Positions 33,882 through 41,408 of a DNA stretch of 64,000 bases are shown here, one piece after another; positions within the stretch are counted from its first letter, which is position 1; every line of letters begins with the position of its first letter. Both the position numbers and the translations under genes were made by a program. Origin of the DNA: Streptomyces werraensis. Its GTDB lineage: Bacteria; Actinomycetota; Actinomycetes; Streptomycetales; Streptomycetaceae. A model generated the notes under the pieces. The model ran no database searches, was not told the DNA's origin, and saw only the letters and a list, made by a program, of their open reading frames with translations. The stretch is from positions 127,447-191,446 of the forward strand of contig BNBX01000007.1 in NCBI GenBank assembly GCA_014656175.1, given 5' to 3'.

Positions 33882-34748
33882 CTACAGCGCCCGGAAGAGC
33901 CCCTCCTGCACGACCGAGACCAGCATGCGCCCCTCCCGGTCGTAGATCCGGCCGCGGGCCAGCCCGCGACCGCCCGTGGCGATGGGGGACTCCTGGTCGT
34001 ACAGGAACCACTCGTCCGCACGGAACGGCCGGTGGAACCACATCGCGTGGTCCAGCGACGCCATGTCGAACCCGCGCGGACCCCACAGCGGCTCCACCGG
34101 GATCCGCACCGCGTCCAGCAGCGTCATGTCGCTGGCGTAGGTCAGCGCGCAGGTGTGCACCAGCGGGTCGTCGCCGAGCGGTCCGACCGCGCGCATCCAC
34201 ACCGCGCTGCGCGGCTGAGCACCCTCGATCTCGTCCGGCTTCCAGCGCAGCCGGTCGACGTAGCGGATGTCGAAGGGCTGGCGGCGCGCCATCCGCTCCA
34301 ACTGCTCCGGCAGCGCGCCCAGATGTTCCCGGATCTCCTCCGCGACCGTCGGCAGCGACTCGGGGTCAGGCACCTCGCGGGCCGGCGGCAACTGGTGCTC
34401 GAAGCTCCCCTGTTCAGGCTTGTGGAAGGAGGCGGTCAGATTGAAGATCGTGCGGCCCTGCTGCACGGCGGTGACCCGGCGGGTCGTGAACGACCTGCCG
34501 TCCCGCACACGTTCCACCTGGTACACGATCGGCACCCCGGGCCGGCCCGGGCGCAGGAAGTACGCGTGCAGCGAGTGCACCGGGCGGTCGCCCTCCGTGG
34601 TGCGGCCCGCGGCGACCAGCGCCTGGCCGGCGACCTGCCCGCCGAAGACCCGTTGCAGCGACTCCTGCGGGCTGCGGCCGCGGAAGATGTCGACCTCGAT
34701 CTGCTCCAGGTCGAGCAGATCGACGAGGCTCTCGGCCGGGTTCGTCAT
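33882..34748 (-). CDS. tesB: acyl-CoA thioesterase II
   Basis: 288 residues, a double hotdog fold of the TesB family. The N-terminal hotdog contains FRGRSPQESLQRVFGGQVAGQALVAAGRT and HSLHAYFLRPG; the C-terminal hotdog contains DDPLVHTCALTYASDMTLLD, whose Asp-Thr pattern belongs to the catalytic site, and SLDHAMWFHRPFRADEWFLY. It hydrolyses acyl-CoA to free acid and CoA. ATG 34748 is used with GGAG 10 bases upstream; the helicase stop lies only 19 bases upstream, so it is probably cotranscribed with it. Confidence 0.92.
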   Translation of the reverse strand: MTNPAESLVDLLDLEQIEVDIFRGRSPQESLQRVFGGQVAGQALVAAGRTTEGDRPVHSLHAYFLRPGRPGVPIVYQVERVRDGRSFTTRRVTAVQQGRTIFNLTASFHKPEQGSFEHQLPPAREVPDPESLPTVAEEIREHLGALPEQLERMARRQPFDIRYVDRLRWKPDEIEGAQPRSAVWMRAVGPLGDDPLVHTCALTYASDMTLLDAVRIPVEPLWGPRGFDMASLDHAMWFHRPFRADEWFLYDQESPIATGGRGLARGRIYDREGRMLVSVVQEGLFRAL

Positions 34749-34767
34749 GGGTGCGTCTCTCCTGTGC

Positions 34768-37281
34768 TCACAGCTGGCCGACGTCGGTGACCCGCACGAC
34801 GGCACGGCCCTCCGCGTCGGAGGCCGTCAGATCGACCTCGGCGCTGATGCCCCAGTCGTGGTCGTCGTTCGGGTCGTCGAAGATCTGGCGGACCCGCCAC
34901 AGCCCGTTCTCCGGCTGCTCGTCGATGATGAGCAACTTGGGACCGCGGGCGTCGGGACCGGTGCCGAGCTCCTCGTACTCGTCCCAGTACTTGTCCATCG
35001 CCTCGCCCCACGCGTCGGCGTCCCAGCCGTACTCGCCGTCCATCTCGCCCAGCGCGTCCACCTGGTCGAGGGCGGCGAGTTCCACGCGCCGGAACATGGC
35101 GTTGCGGACGAGCACCCGGAAGGCGCGGGAGTTGGCGGTGACCGGCTTGACCTGGTCGGCCTTCTCCTGGGCCTCCTCGGCGGTCATCTCCTCCGGGTTC
35201 GCCAGCTGCTCCCACTCGTCCAGCAGGCTGGAGTCGACCTGGCGCACCGTCTCGCCCAGCCAGGCGATCAGGTCCTCCAGGTCCTCCGACTTCAGGTCGT
35301 CGGGGACGGTGTGCTCCAGCGCCTTGTAGGCGCTCGCGAGGTAGCGCAGCACGATGCCCTCGGTGCGGGCCAGTTCGTAGTGGGACACCAGCTCCGTGAA
35401 GGACAGCGCCCGCTCGTACATGTCCCGGACCACGGACTTGGGCGACAGCGGATGGTCGCCGACCCACGGGTGGGACTTGCGGTACGTGTTGTACGCGTGG
35501 AAGAGCAGCTCCTCCAGCGGCTTCGGGTAGGTGATGTCCTGGAGGCGCTCCATGCGCTCCTCGTACTCCACCCCGTCGGCCTTCATCGCGGCGACCGCCT
35601 CACCGCGCGCCTTGTTCTGCTGGGCGGCGAGGATCTGCCGCGGGTCGTCCAGCGTGGACTCCACCACGGACACCATGTCCAGCGCGTACGACGGCGATTC
35701 GGGGTCCAGCAGCTCGAAGGCGGCCAGCGCGAACGTGGACAGCGGCTGGTTGAGCGCGAAGTCCTGCTGCAGATCCACGGTGAGCCGCACGATGCGCCCC
35801 TCCGCGTCCGGCTCGTCGAGCTTCTCGACGATGCCGCCGTCCAGCAGCGACCGGTAGATCGCGATCGCCCGGCGGATGTGGCGGAGCTGCTGTTTGCGCG
35901 GCTCGTGGTTGTCCTCCAGCAGGCGGCGCATCGCCTCGAAGGCGTTGCCGGGCCGGGCGATGACCGACAGCAGCATGGTGTGGGTGACGCGGAAGCGGGA
36001 GGTCAGCGGCTCCGGCTCGGACCCGATGAGCTTCTCGAAGGTCTGCTCGCTCCACGCGACGAACCCCTCGGGTGCCTTCTTGCGCACCACCTTGCGGCGC
36101 TTCTTCGGATCGTCGCCCGCCTTCGCCAGCGCCTTCTCGTTCTCGATGACGTGCTCCGGCGCCTGGGCCACCACGAAGCCCTCGGTGTCGAAACCGGCCC
36201 GCCCGGCGCGCCCCGCGATCTGGTGGAACTCGCGCGCCCGCAGCGTGCGGACCCGGTTGCCGTCGTACTTGGTGAGCGCGGTGAACAGCACCGTGCGGAT
36301 GGGCACGTTGACGCCCACACCGAGGGTGTCGGTGCCGCAGATGACCTTCAGCAGACCGGCCTGCGCCAGCTTCTCCACCAGGCGCCGGTACTTGGGCAGC
36401 ATGCCGGCGTGGTGCACGCCGATGCCGTGCCGCACGTAACGGGACAGGTTGCGGCCGAACTTGGTGGTGAAGCGGAAGTTGCCGATCAGGTCGGCGATCT
36501 TGTCCTTCTCCTCGCGCGTGCACATGTTGATGCTCATCAGCGCCTGGGCCCGCTCCACCGCCTGCGCCTGCGTGAAGTGCACGATGTACACCGGCGCCTG
36601 CCGGGCCTCGAGGAGATCGGTCAGCGTCTCGGTGAGCGGCGTGTACCGGTACTCGTACGACAGCGGGACCGGCCGGGTCGCCGAGCGGACCACGGCGGTG
36701 GGCCGATCGGTACGACGGGTGAGGTCCTTCTCGAAGAAGGAGACGTCGCCGAGCGTCGCCGACATCAGCACGAACTGCGCCTGCGGCAGCTCGAGCAGCG
36801 GAATCTGCCAGGCCCAGCCACGGTCCGGCTCCGCGTAGAAGTGGAACTCGTCCATCACGACCTGGCCGACGTCGGCGTCCTTGCCGTCGCGCAGGGCGAT
36901 CGAGGCGAGCACCTCGGCGGTGCAGCAGATCACCGGGGCGTCGGCGTTCACGGACGCGTCGCCGGTGAGCATGCCGACGTTCTCGGTGCCGAAGATCTTG
37001 CACAGCTCGAAGAACTTCTCCGAGACGAGCGCCTTGATGGGGGCCGTGTAGAAGGTGACCTCGTCCCGCGCCAGCGCCGCGAAGTGGGCGCCCGCGGCGA
37101 TCATGCTCTTGCCGGAGCCGGTGGGCGTCGAGACGATCACGTTCGCCCCCGACACCACCTCGATCAGCGCCTCCTCCTGGTGCGGATAGAGAGTGAGACC
37201 GCGCTCCTGCGCCCACGACTCGAAGGCTTCGTACAGGGCGTCGGGGTCGGCGGTCGGCGGGAGCTGATCGATGAGGGTCAC
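34768..37281 (-). CDS. Ski2-like DEAD/DEAH-box RNA helicase with DUF3516-type C-terminus
   Basis: 837 residues. The helicase core has Walker A TPTGSGKS (about 40), the DExH box as VMDEFHFY, motif III MSATLGD, and in RecA2 VKICGTDTLGVGVNVPIRT-type motifs with QIAGRAGRAGFDT as motif VI. The C-terminal third carries helical MTR4/Ski2-like and DUF3516-type segments, ending VVRVTDVGQL. It probably unwinds structured RNA in decay or ribosome-related processes, acting in the cytoplasm; this is family inference. The start is one of two adjacent GTG codons (37284, 37281); 37281 gives the family start VTLIDQLPPTADP. Confidence 0.9.
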   Translation of the reverse strand: MTLIDQLPPTADPDALYEAFESWAQERGLTLYPHQEEALIEVVSGANVIVSTPTGSGKSMIAAGAHFAALARDEVTFYTAPIKALVSEKFFELCKIFGTENVGMLTGDASVNADAPVICCTAEVLASIALRDGKDADVGQVVMDEFHFYAEPDRGWAWQIPLLELPQAQFVLMSATLGDVSFFEKDLTRRTDRPTAVVRSATRPVPLSYEYRYTPLTETLTDLLEARQAPVYIVHFTQAQAVERAQALMSINMCTREEKDKIADLIGNFRFTTKFGRNLSRYVRHGIGVHHAGMLPKYRRLVEKLAQAGLLKVICGTDTLGVGVNVPIRTVLFTALTKYDGNRVRTLRAREFHQIAGRAGRAGFDTEGFVVAQAPEHVIENEKALAKAGDDPKKRRKVVRKKAPEGFVAWSEQTFEKLIGSEPEPLTSRFRVTHTMLLSVIARPGNAFEAMRRLLEDNHEPRKQQLRHIRRAIAIYRSLLDGGIVEKLDEPDAEGRIVRLTVDLQQDFALNQPLSTFALAAFELLDPESPSYALDMVSVVESTLDDPRQILAAQQNKARGEAVAAMKADGVEYEERMERLQDITYPKPLEELLFHAYNTYRKSHPWVGDHPLSPKSVVRDMYERALSFTELVSHYELARTEGIVLRYLASAYKALEHTVPDDLKSEDLEDLIAWLGETVRQVDSSLLDEWEQLANPEEMTAEEAQEKADQVKPVTANSRAFRVLVRNAMFRRVELAALDQVDALGEMDGEYGWDADAWGEAMDKYWDEYEELGTGPDARGPKLLIIDEQPENGLWRVRQIFDDPNDDHDWGISAEVDLTASDAEGRAVVRVTDVGQL

Positions 37282-37426
37282 CACCCCATCTTGCCTGCCC
37301 GGACACCCGATGCGGGAATCGGCTGTCGGCTCGAAGATCACTACCGCTACGCTGTGTCGCCGGCGCAGCGTCAGCGCCCCCCGTCAACCGGGCGGCGGCG
37401 AAAGAGGAATGGGGCGGGCACAGGCC

Positions 37427-38221
37427 ATGATGGGACCAGCACACTCACTGTCGGGCGCCGCGGCCTGGCTCGGGGTCGGGGCGGCGACGGCCGCGGCCGG
37501 GCGCCCGATGCCCTGGCCCGTGCTGCTGGCGGGTGCGCTGATCTGCGCCGGGGCCGCGCTCGCCCCGGACCTGGACCACAAGGCCGCCACCATCTCACGG
37601 TCCTTCGGCCCCGTGTCCCGCTGGCTGTGCGAGATCGTCGACAAGCTGTCGTACGCGGTCTACAAAGCGACGAAGAAACCGGCCGACCCCCGTCGCTCCG
37701 GCGGCCACCGCACCCTCACCCACACCTGGCTGTGGGCGGTCCTGATCGGCGGCGGCACCTCGGTCCTGGCGATCACCGGCGGCCGCTGGGCGGTCCTCTT
37801 CATCCTCTTCGTGCACATGGTGCTGGCCATCGAGGGCCTGCTGTGGCGGGCGACCCGCGGCTCCAGCAGCGACGTGCTGGTGTGGCTGCTGGCGGCGACC
37901 AGCGCCTGGATCATCGCGGGCATCCTCGACCAGCCCGGCAACGGCGCGAGCTGGCTGTTCACCGAGCCCGGTCAGGAATATCTGTGGCTCGGCCTGCCCA
38001 TCGTGCTCGGCGCGATCGTGCACGACATCGGGGACGCGCTGACCGTCTCCGGCTGCCCGATCCTGTGGCCCATACCCGTGGGCCGCAAGCGCTGGTACCC
38101 GATCGGCCCGCCGAAGGCGCTGCGGTTCCGCGCCGGCAGCTGGGTGGAGCTGAAGGTGCTGATGCCGGCGTTCATGCTGCTGGGCGGGGTGGGCTGCGCG
38201 GCCGCCCTCAACGTCATATAG
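37427..38221 (+). CDS. membrane-bound metal-dependent hydrolase (YdjM/DUF457-like)
   Basis: 264 residues with about five or six membrane helices. The family signature histidines and acidic residues are present: PAHSLSGAAAW, then GAALAPDLDHKAATIS and GHRTLTHTW, and a final AIVHDIGDALTVSGCPILWPIP. YdjM-like proteins are described as LexA-regulated inner-membrane metal-dependent hydrolases, but their substrate is unknown. Start ATG 37427 (MMGPAH) fits the family; ATG 37409 is an in-frame alternative with GAGG too close. Convergent with rpmE2, 8 bases apart. Confidence 0.82.
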   Translation: MMGPAHSLSGAAAWLGVGAATAAAGRPMPWPVLLAGALICAGAALAPDLDHKAATISRSFGPVSRWLCEIVDKLSYAVYKATKKPADPRRSGGHRTLTHTWLWAVLIGGGTSVLAITGGRWAVLFILFVHMVLAIEGLLWRATRGSSSDVLVWLLAATSAWIIAGILDQPGNGASWLFTEPGQEYLWLGLPIVLGAIVHDIGDALTVSGCPILWPIPVGRKRWYPIGPPKALRFRAGSWVELKVLMPAFMLLGGVGCAAALNVI

Positions 38222-38229
38222 GCGCCGGG

Positions 38230-38493
38230 TCAGCTGCCGCTCTCGCCACCCTCGCCGCCGTAACGGCGCTGGAAGCGGGCGACGCGGCCCTCGGTGTCCA
38301 CGGTCCTGGCCTTGCCCGTGTAGAACGGGTGGCTCTCCGAGGAGATCTCCACGTCCACCACCGGGTAGGTCTCGCCGTCGTCCCACTCGATGGTCTGCTG
38401 GCTCGACGCCGTCGACCGGGTGAGGAAGGCGTAACCGGCGGCCCGGTCGCGGAAGACGACCGGGTGGTAGTCAGGGTGCTTGTCCTTCTGCAT
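38230..38493 (-). CDS. rpmE2: 50S ribosomal protein L31 type B (zinc-independent)
   Basis: 87 residues, MQKDKHPDYHPVVFRDRAAG... with the L31 type B insert SSQQTIEWDDGETYPVVDV and ISSESHPFYTGKAR. It contains no cysteine, so it is the zinc-free form that replaces the zinc-binding L31 on ribosomes under zinc shortage; in streptomycetes this gene is known to be under Zur control. GAGGAG is just upstream of ATG 38493. No AT-rich Zur-box-like palindrome is visible in the 50 bases upstream, so the control site may lie before the upstream DUF5709-like gene. Confidence 0.95.
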   Translation of the reverse strand: MQKDKHPDYHPVVFRDRAAGYAFLTRSTASSQQTIEWDDGETYPVVDVEISSESHPFYTGKARTVDTEGRVARFQRRYGGEGGESGS

Positions 38494-38543
38494 GGGTGCT
38501 CCTCGGGCGGCTGGTTCCGCGTGCGCGGCCGGAAACGGCGGGG

Positions 38544-39014
38544 TCAGCCGGGCAGGCTGTCCTCGTCGACGATGTGCACGGCGGCCTCCTCGGCGGAGGC
38601 GGCGGCGCCGTCGATGCCTACGTCATGGGCGACCAGCGCCTCCTCCTCGTCCTCGTGCGCTCCTTCGTCGGGGGCGACGAGCCGGCCGGAGCGTGCCGCA
38701 CCCACCTCGTTGTCCAGGAGTTCCCCGTCCGTGCCGGTGGAATCACCGACGCCGTCGCCGTCCGGCACGGGCAGGTCCGGCAGCTCCTCGGCCAGCCGCT
38801 GGTCCAGGGTCTCGCCGTCGTGCTGCTCGGCGGCGGTCACGCCGTAGTGCTCCACGGCCCAGGGCCGCTCGGGAGGGGACCAGCCCCGGTCGAGGGGGTC
38901 GTCGACACCGTCGGTCTCCAGCGTGTCCTCGGCGTCCAGCAGTCCGGCGTCGTCCTGGATCTCGGACGCGTCGGGCTGGTAGACGTCGTCTCCCCAACCG
39001 TCACCGCTGTTCAC
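38544..39014 (-). CDS. DUF5709-like acidic protein
   Basis: 156 residues, very acidic, from GTG 39014 with GGAGG 5 bases upstream. Characteristic segments are DDVYQPDASEIQDDAGLLDAEDTLE, LDRGWSPPERPW and AEELPDLPVPD with C-terminal GAARSGRLVAPDEG. It matches an actinobacterial family labelled DUF5709 by memory; no enzyme motif. It precedes rpmE2 by 50 bases on the same strand and may form an operon with it. The function is unknown; linkage to zinc starvation would be inference only. Confidence 0.8.
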   Translation of the reverse strand: MNSGDGWGDDVYQPDASEIQDDAGLLDAEDTLETDGVDDPLDRGWSPPERPWAVEHYGVTAAEQHDGETLDQRLAEELPDLPVPDGDGVGDSTGTDGELLDNEVGAARSGRLVAPDEGAHEDEEEALVAHDVGIDGAAASAEEAAVHIVDEDSLPG

Positions 39015-39445
39015 GGACACCTCCAGGGGGTGGGGCGGGCCGCGTCGCCCGCCGTGGCCCGCACCGGGCCGTCTCCACGGGCACCGGACCCGCCAGGACC
39101 CGATCACCGGGCTCCCGACGCTCCCGCAGCCGATGCCTGCTTCCAGCCTTCCACCGGATCTCCCGACCCCGCAACGCCACACGCGGTGACCGACGGACGC
39201 CGGCCCGCTGTCCCGGGCGCCGCCGCCTCCGGCCCGGAGCACGGCCGGGAGGCACACGGTGCTTGCCGGGCCGGGGGGCGGGCAGCCGGTTCACGTGTCA
39301 CGCGAGGGGTGGGTGCCCACCCGGCCGGCCGGGTGGCGCCGCACCGTCGTGCGAAGGCGCAGCGGGGCATCGGCGCCAGAGGGGGGCGGCCTGGCCCAGG
39401 TCGCGGGACACCCCGCCCCGGCATCCTGGGCCATCACCCTGCCCG

Positions 39446-39560
39446 TGGACACTCCGCAGCTCAGGACGCACCGCGGACCAGGACACTCTGCGGCTTAGGA
39501 CACTCCGCGGACCAGGACACTCTGTGGCTCAGGACACTCGGCGGACCAGGACACCCCGCG
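39446..39560. repeat. 17-bp tandem repeat, six units plus a partial one
   Basis: Consecutive units have the consensus AGGACACTCYGCGGMYC. The units start at 39446, 39463, 39480, 39497, 39514 and 39531, with a partial seventh at 39548. Units alternate between ends GGACC and (A/G/T)GCT(C/T), giving a higher-order 34-bp period. The period is not a multiple of three, so it is not a coding repeat. Confidence 0.85.
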
Positions 39561-39590
39561 CGACCTGCGACACCTGGCGTTCCAGAGAAC

Positions 39591-39621
39591 CTCGCGCCCC
39601 AGGGAAGCCCCGGGGCGCGAG
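39591..39621 (-). terminator. hairpin terminator of heterodimeric ABC operon
   Basis: CTCGCGCCCC (39591-39600) pairs exactly with GGGGCGCGAG (39612-39621) around an 11-base loop, starting five bases past the stop codon of the second ABC gene on the minus strand. Confidence 0.8.
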
Positions 39622-39626
39622 CCCGG

Positions 39627-41408
39627 TCAGCCGTGCCAGCTGCGCCACAGCGCCGCGTACGCCCCGTCCGCCGCGACCAGCTCCTCGTGGCTGCCCAGTT
39701 CGCTGATGCGGCCGTTCTCGACGACCGCGATGACGTCCGCGTCGTGAGCGGTGTGCAGGCGGTGGGCGATGGCGACGACGGTGCGGCCGTCGAGGACGCG
39801 GGCCAAGGACCGCTCCAGGTGACGTGCCGCGCGCGGGTCGAGCAGCGAGGTCGCCTCGTCGAGGACCAGCGTGTGCGGATCGGCCAGCACCAGCCGGGCC
39901 AGCGCGATCTGCTGCGCCTGCGCCGGGGTGAGCGCGAACCCGCCCGAGCCGACCTCCGTGTCCAGACCGTCCTCCAGCGCACGCGCCCATGCGTCCGCGT
40001 CGACCGCGCCGAGCGCCGCCCACAGCTCGGCGTCCTCCGCGTCGGTGCGGGCGAGCCGCAGGTTGTCGCGGAGGGAGCCGACGAAGACGTGGTGCTCCTG
40101 GTTGACGAGGGCGACGTGGGAGCGGACCCGTTCCGCGGTCATGCGGGACAGTTCCGCGTCGCCGAGGGTGACGCGTCCCTCCCGGGGCGCGTAGATCCCC
40201 GCGAGCAGCCGGCCCAGCGTGGACTTGCCCGCACCCGAGGGACCGACCAGGGCCATCCGAGTCCCCGGCGGCACCTCGAGGGACACCTTGCGCAGGACGT
40301 CCACGCCCTCCAGGTAGCCGAAGTGCACGGTGTCCGCCCGCACCCGCCGCCCCTCGGGCGTCACGTCGGGGTCCCCGGCGTCGGGCTCGATGTCCCGCAC
40401 GCCGACCAGCCGGGCCAGCGACACCTGCGCGACCTGCAGCTCGTCGTACCAGCGCAGGATCAGCCCGACCGGGTCCACCAGCATCTGGGCGATCAGCGCG
40501 GCCGTCGTGAGCTGGCCGACGCCGATCCACCCCCGCAGCACGAACACCCCGCCGATCATCAGGACGGAGCCGAGGACCGTGACGTGGGTCATGTTGATCA
40601 CGGGGAACAGCACCGAGCGCAGCCACAGCGTGTAGCGCTCCCAGGCCGTCCACTCCCGGACCCGCTGGTCCGTCAGTGCCACGCGGCGCGGGCCGAGGCG
40701 GTGCGCCTCCACCGTCCGCCCGGCGTCCACGGTCTCGGTGAGCGCGGCGGCCACCGCCGCGTATCCGGCCGCCTCCGAGCGGTACGCGCGCGGCGCCCGC
40801 CGGAAGTACCAGCGGCACCCGGCCACCAGCAGCGGCACCGCGACCAGCACCGCCGGCGCCAGCTCCGGCGCGGTGACGACCAGTCCGCCGAGCAGCAGGG
40901 CCGCCCACACCACGCCGATCGCCAGCTGGGGCACGGCCTCGCGCATGGCGTTGCCGAGCCGGTCGATGTCGGTGGTGATGCGGGACAGCAGGTCACCGGT
41001 GCCGGCCCGTTCCAGCACGCCCGGCGGCAGTCCCACCGACCGCACCAGGAAGTCCTCGCGCAGGTCCGCCAGCATCCGCTCGCCGAGCATCGCGCCGCGC
41101 AGCCGTACCTGCCGCACGAACCCGGCCTGGACCGCCAGCGCTGCCACGAACAGGGCCGCCGTGAGTTCCAGGTGCAGCTCCCGATCCCCGGACGACACCC
41201 GCTCCACGAGCCCGCCCAGCAGGTACGGGCCCACCATCGAGGCGATCACCGCCACCGTGTTGACGGCGACCAGCAGGAGAAAGGCCCGCCGGTGCCGGCG
41301 GAGCAGCTCGGCCACGTACGCGCGTACGGTCGCGGGCGCGCCCACCGGCAGCGTGCTGGCCGCTGTCGGGGCCGCCGGGTCGTAGGCCGGTGGCGCGACG
41401 CCGATCAT
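39627..41408 (-). CDS. ABC exporter half-transporter B (intact Walker A, degenerate signature)
   Basis: 593 residues: a six-helix type IV exporter membrane domain (about 55-320) and a nucleotide-binding domain. Walker A GPSGAGKST, Q-loop VNQEHHVF, Walker B VLDEATSLLD and H-loop VVAIAHRLH are intact. However, the signature usually written LSGGQ is LTPAQAQ. Its start overlaps the stop of the partner gene (ATGA), so a heterodimer is expected. With partner A it forms one consensus and one degenerate ATP site. The substrate is unknown; lipids, peptides or drugs are all plausible. Confidence 0.92.
   Translation of the reverse strand: MIGVAPPAYDPAAPTAASTLPVGAPATVRAYVAELLRRHRRAFLLLVAVNTVAVIASMVGPYLLGGLVERVSSGDRELHLELTAALFVAALAVQAGFVRQVRLRGAMLGERMLADLREDFLVRSVGLPPGVLERAGTGDLLSRITTDIDRLGNAMREAVPQLAIGVVWAALLLGGLVVTAPELAPAVLVAVPLLVAGCRWYFRRAPRAYRSEAAGYAAVAAALTETVDAGRTVEAHRLGPRRVALTDQRVREWTAWERYTLWLRSVLFPVINMTHVTVLGSVLMIGGVFVLRGWIGVGQLTTAALIAQMLVDPVGLILRWYDELQVAQVSLARLVGVRDIEPDAGDPDVTPEGRRVRADTVHFGYLEGVDVLRKVSLEVPPGTRMALVGPSGAGKSTLGRLLAGIYAPREGRVTLGDAELSRMTAERVRSHVALVNQEHHVFVGSLRDNLRLARTDAEDAELWAALGAVDADAWARALEDGLDTEVGSGGFALTPAQAQQIALARLVLADPHTLVLDEATSLLDPRAARHLERSLARVLDGRTVVAIAHRLHTAHDADVIAVVENGRISELGSHEELVAADGAYAALWRSWHG

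Larger units (their letters stand above)
39015..39626. other. 612-bp gene-free region with tandem repeat
   Basis: No credible gene on either strand: the long frames here are continuous with antisense shadows of the ABC genes. It contains the 17-bp tandem repeat at 39446-39560 and the ABC-operon terminator at 39591-39621. The remaining part (39040-39440) is GC-rich without recognised structure. Confidence 0.65.

Noticed and set aside
34267..38847. Plus-strand open frame of 1526 codons
   Set aside because: Antisense to the helicase and rpmE2, and overlapping the membrane protein gene in another frame; repetitive His/Arg/Leu sequence, no family motif.
39446..39560. CRISPR array
   Set aside because: The units are directly adjacent 17-mers with no unique spacers and no cas genes nearby.
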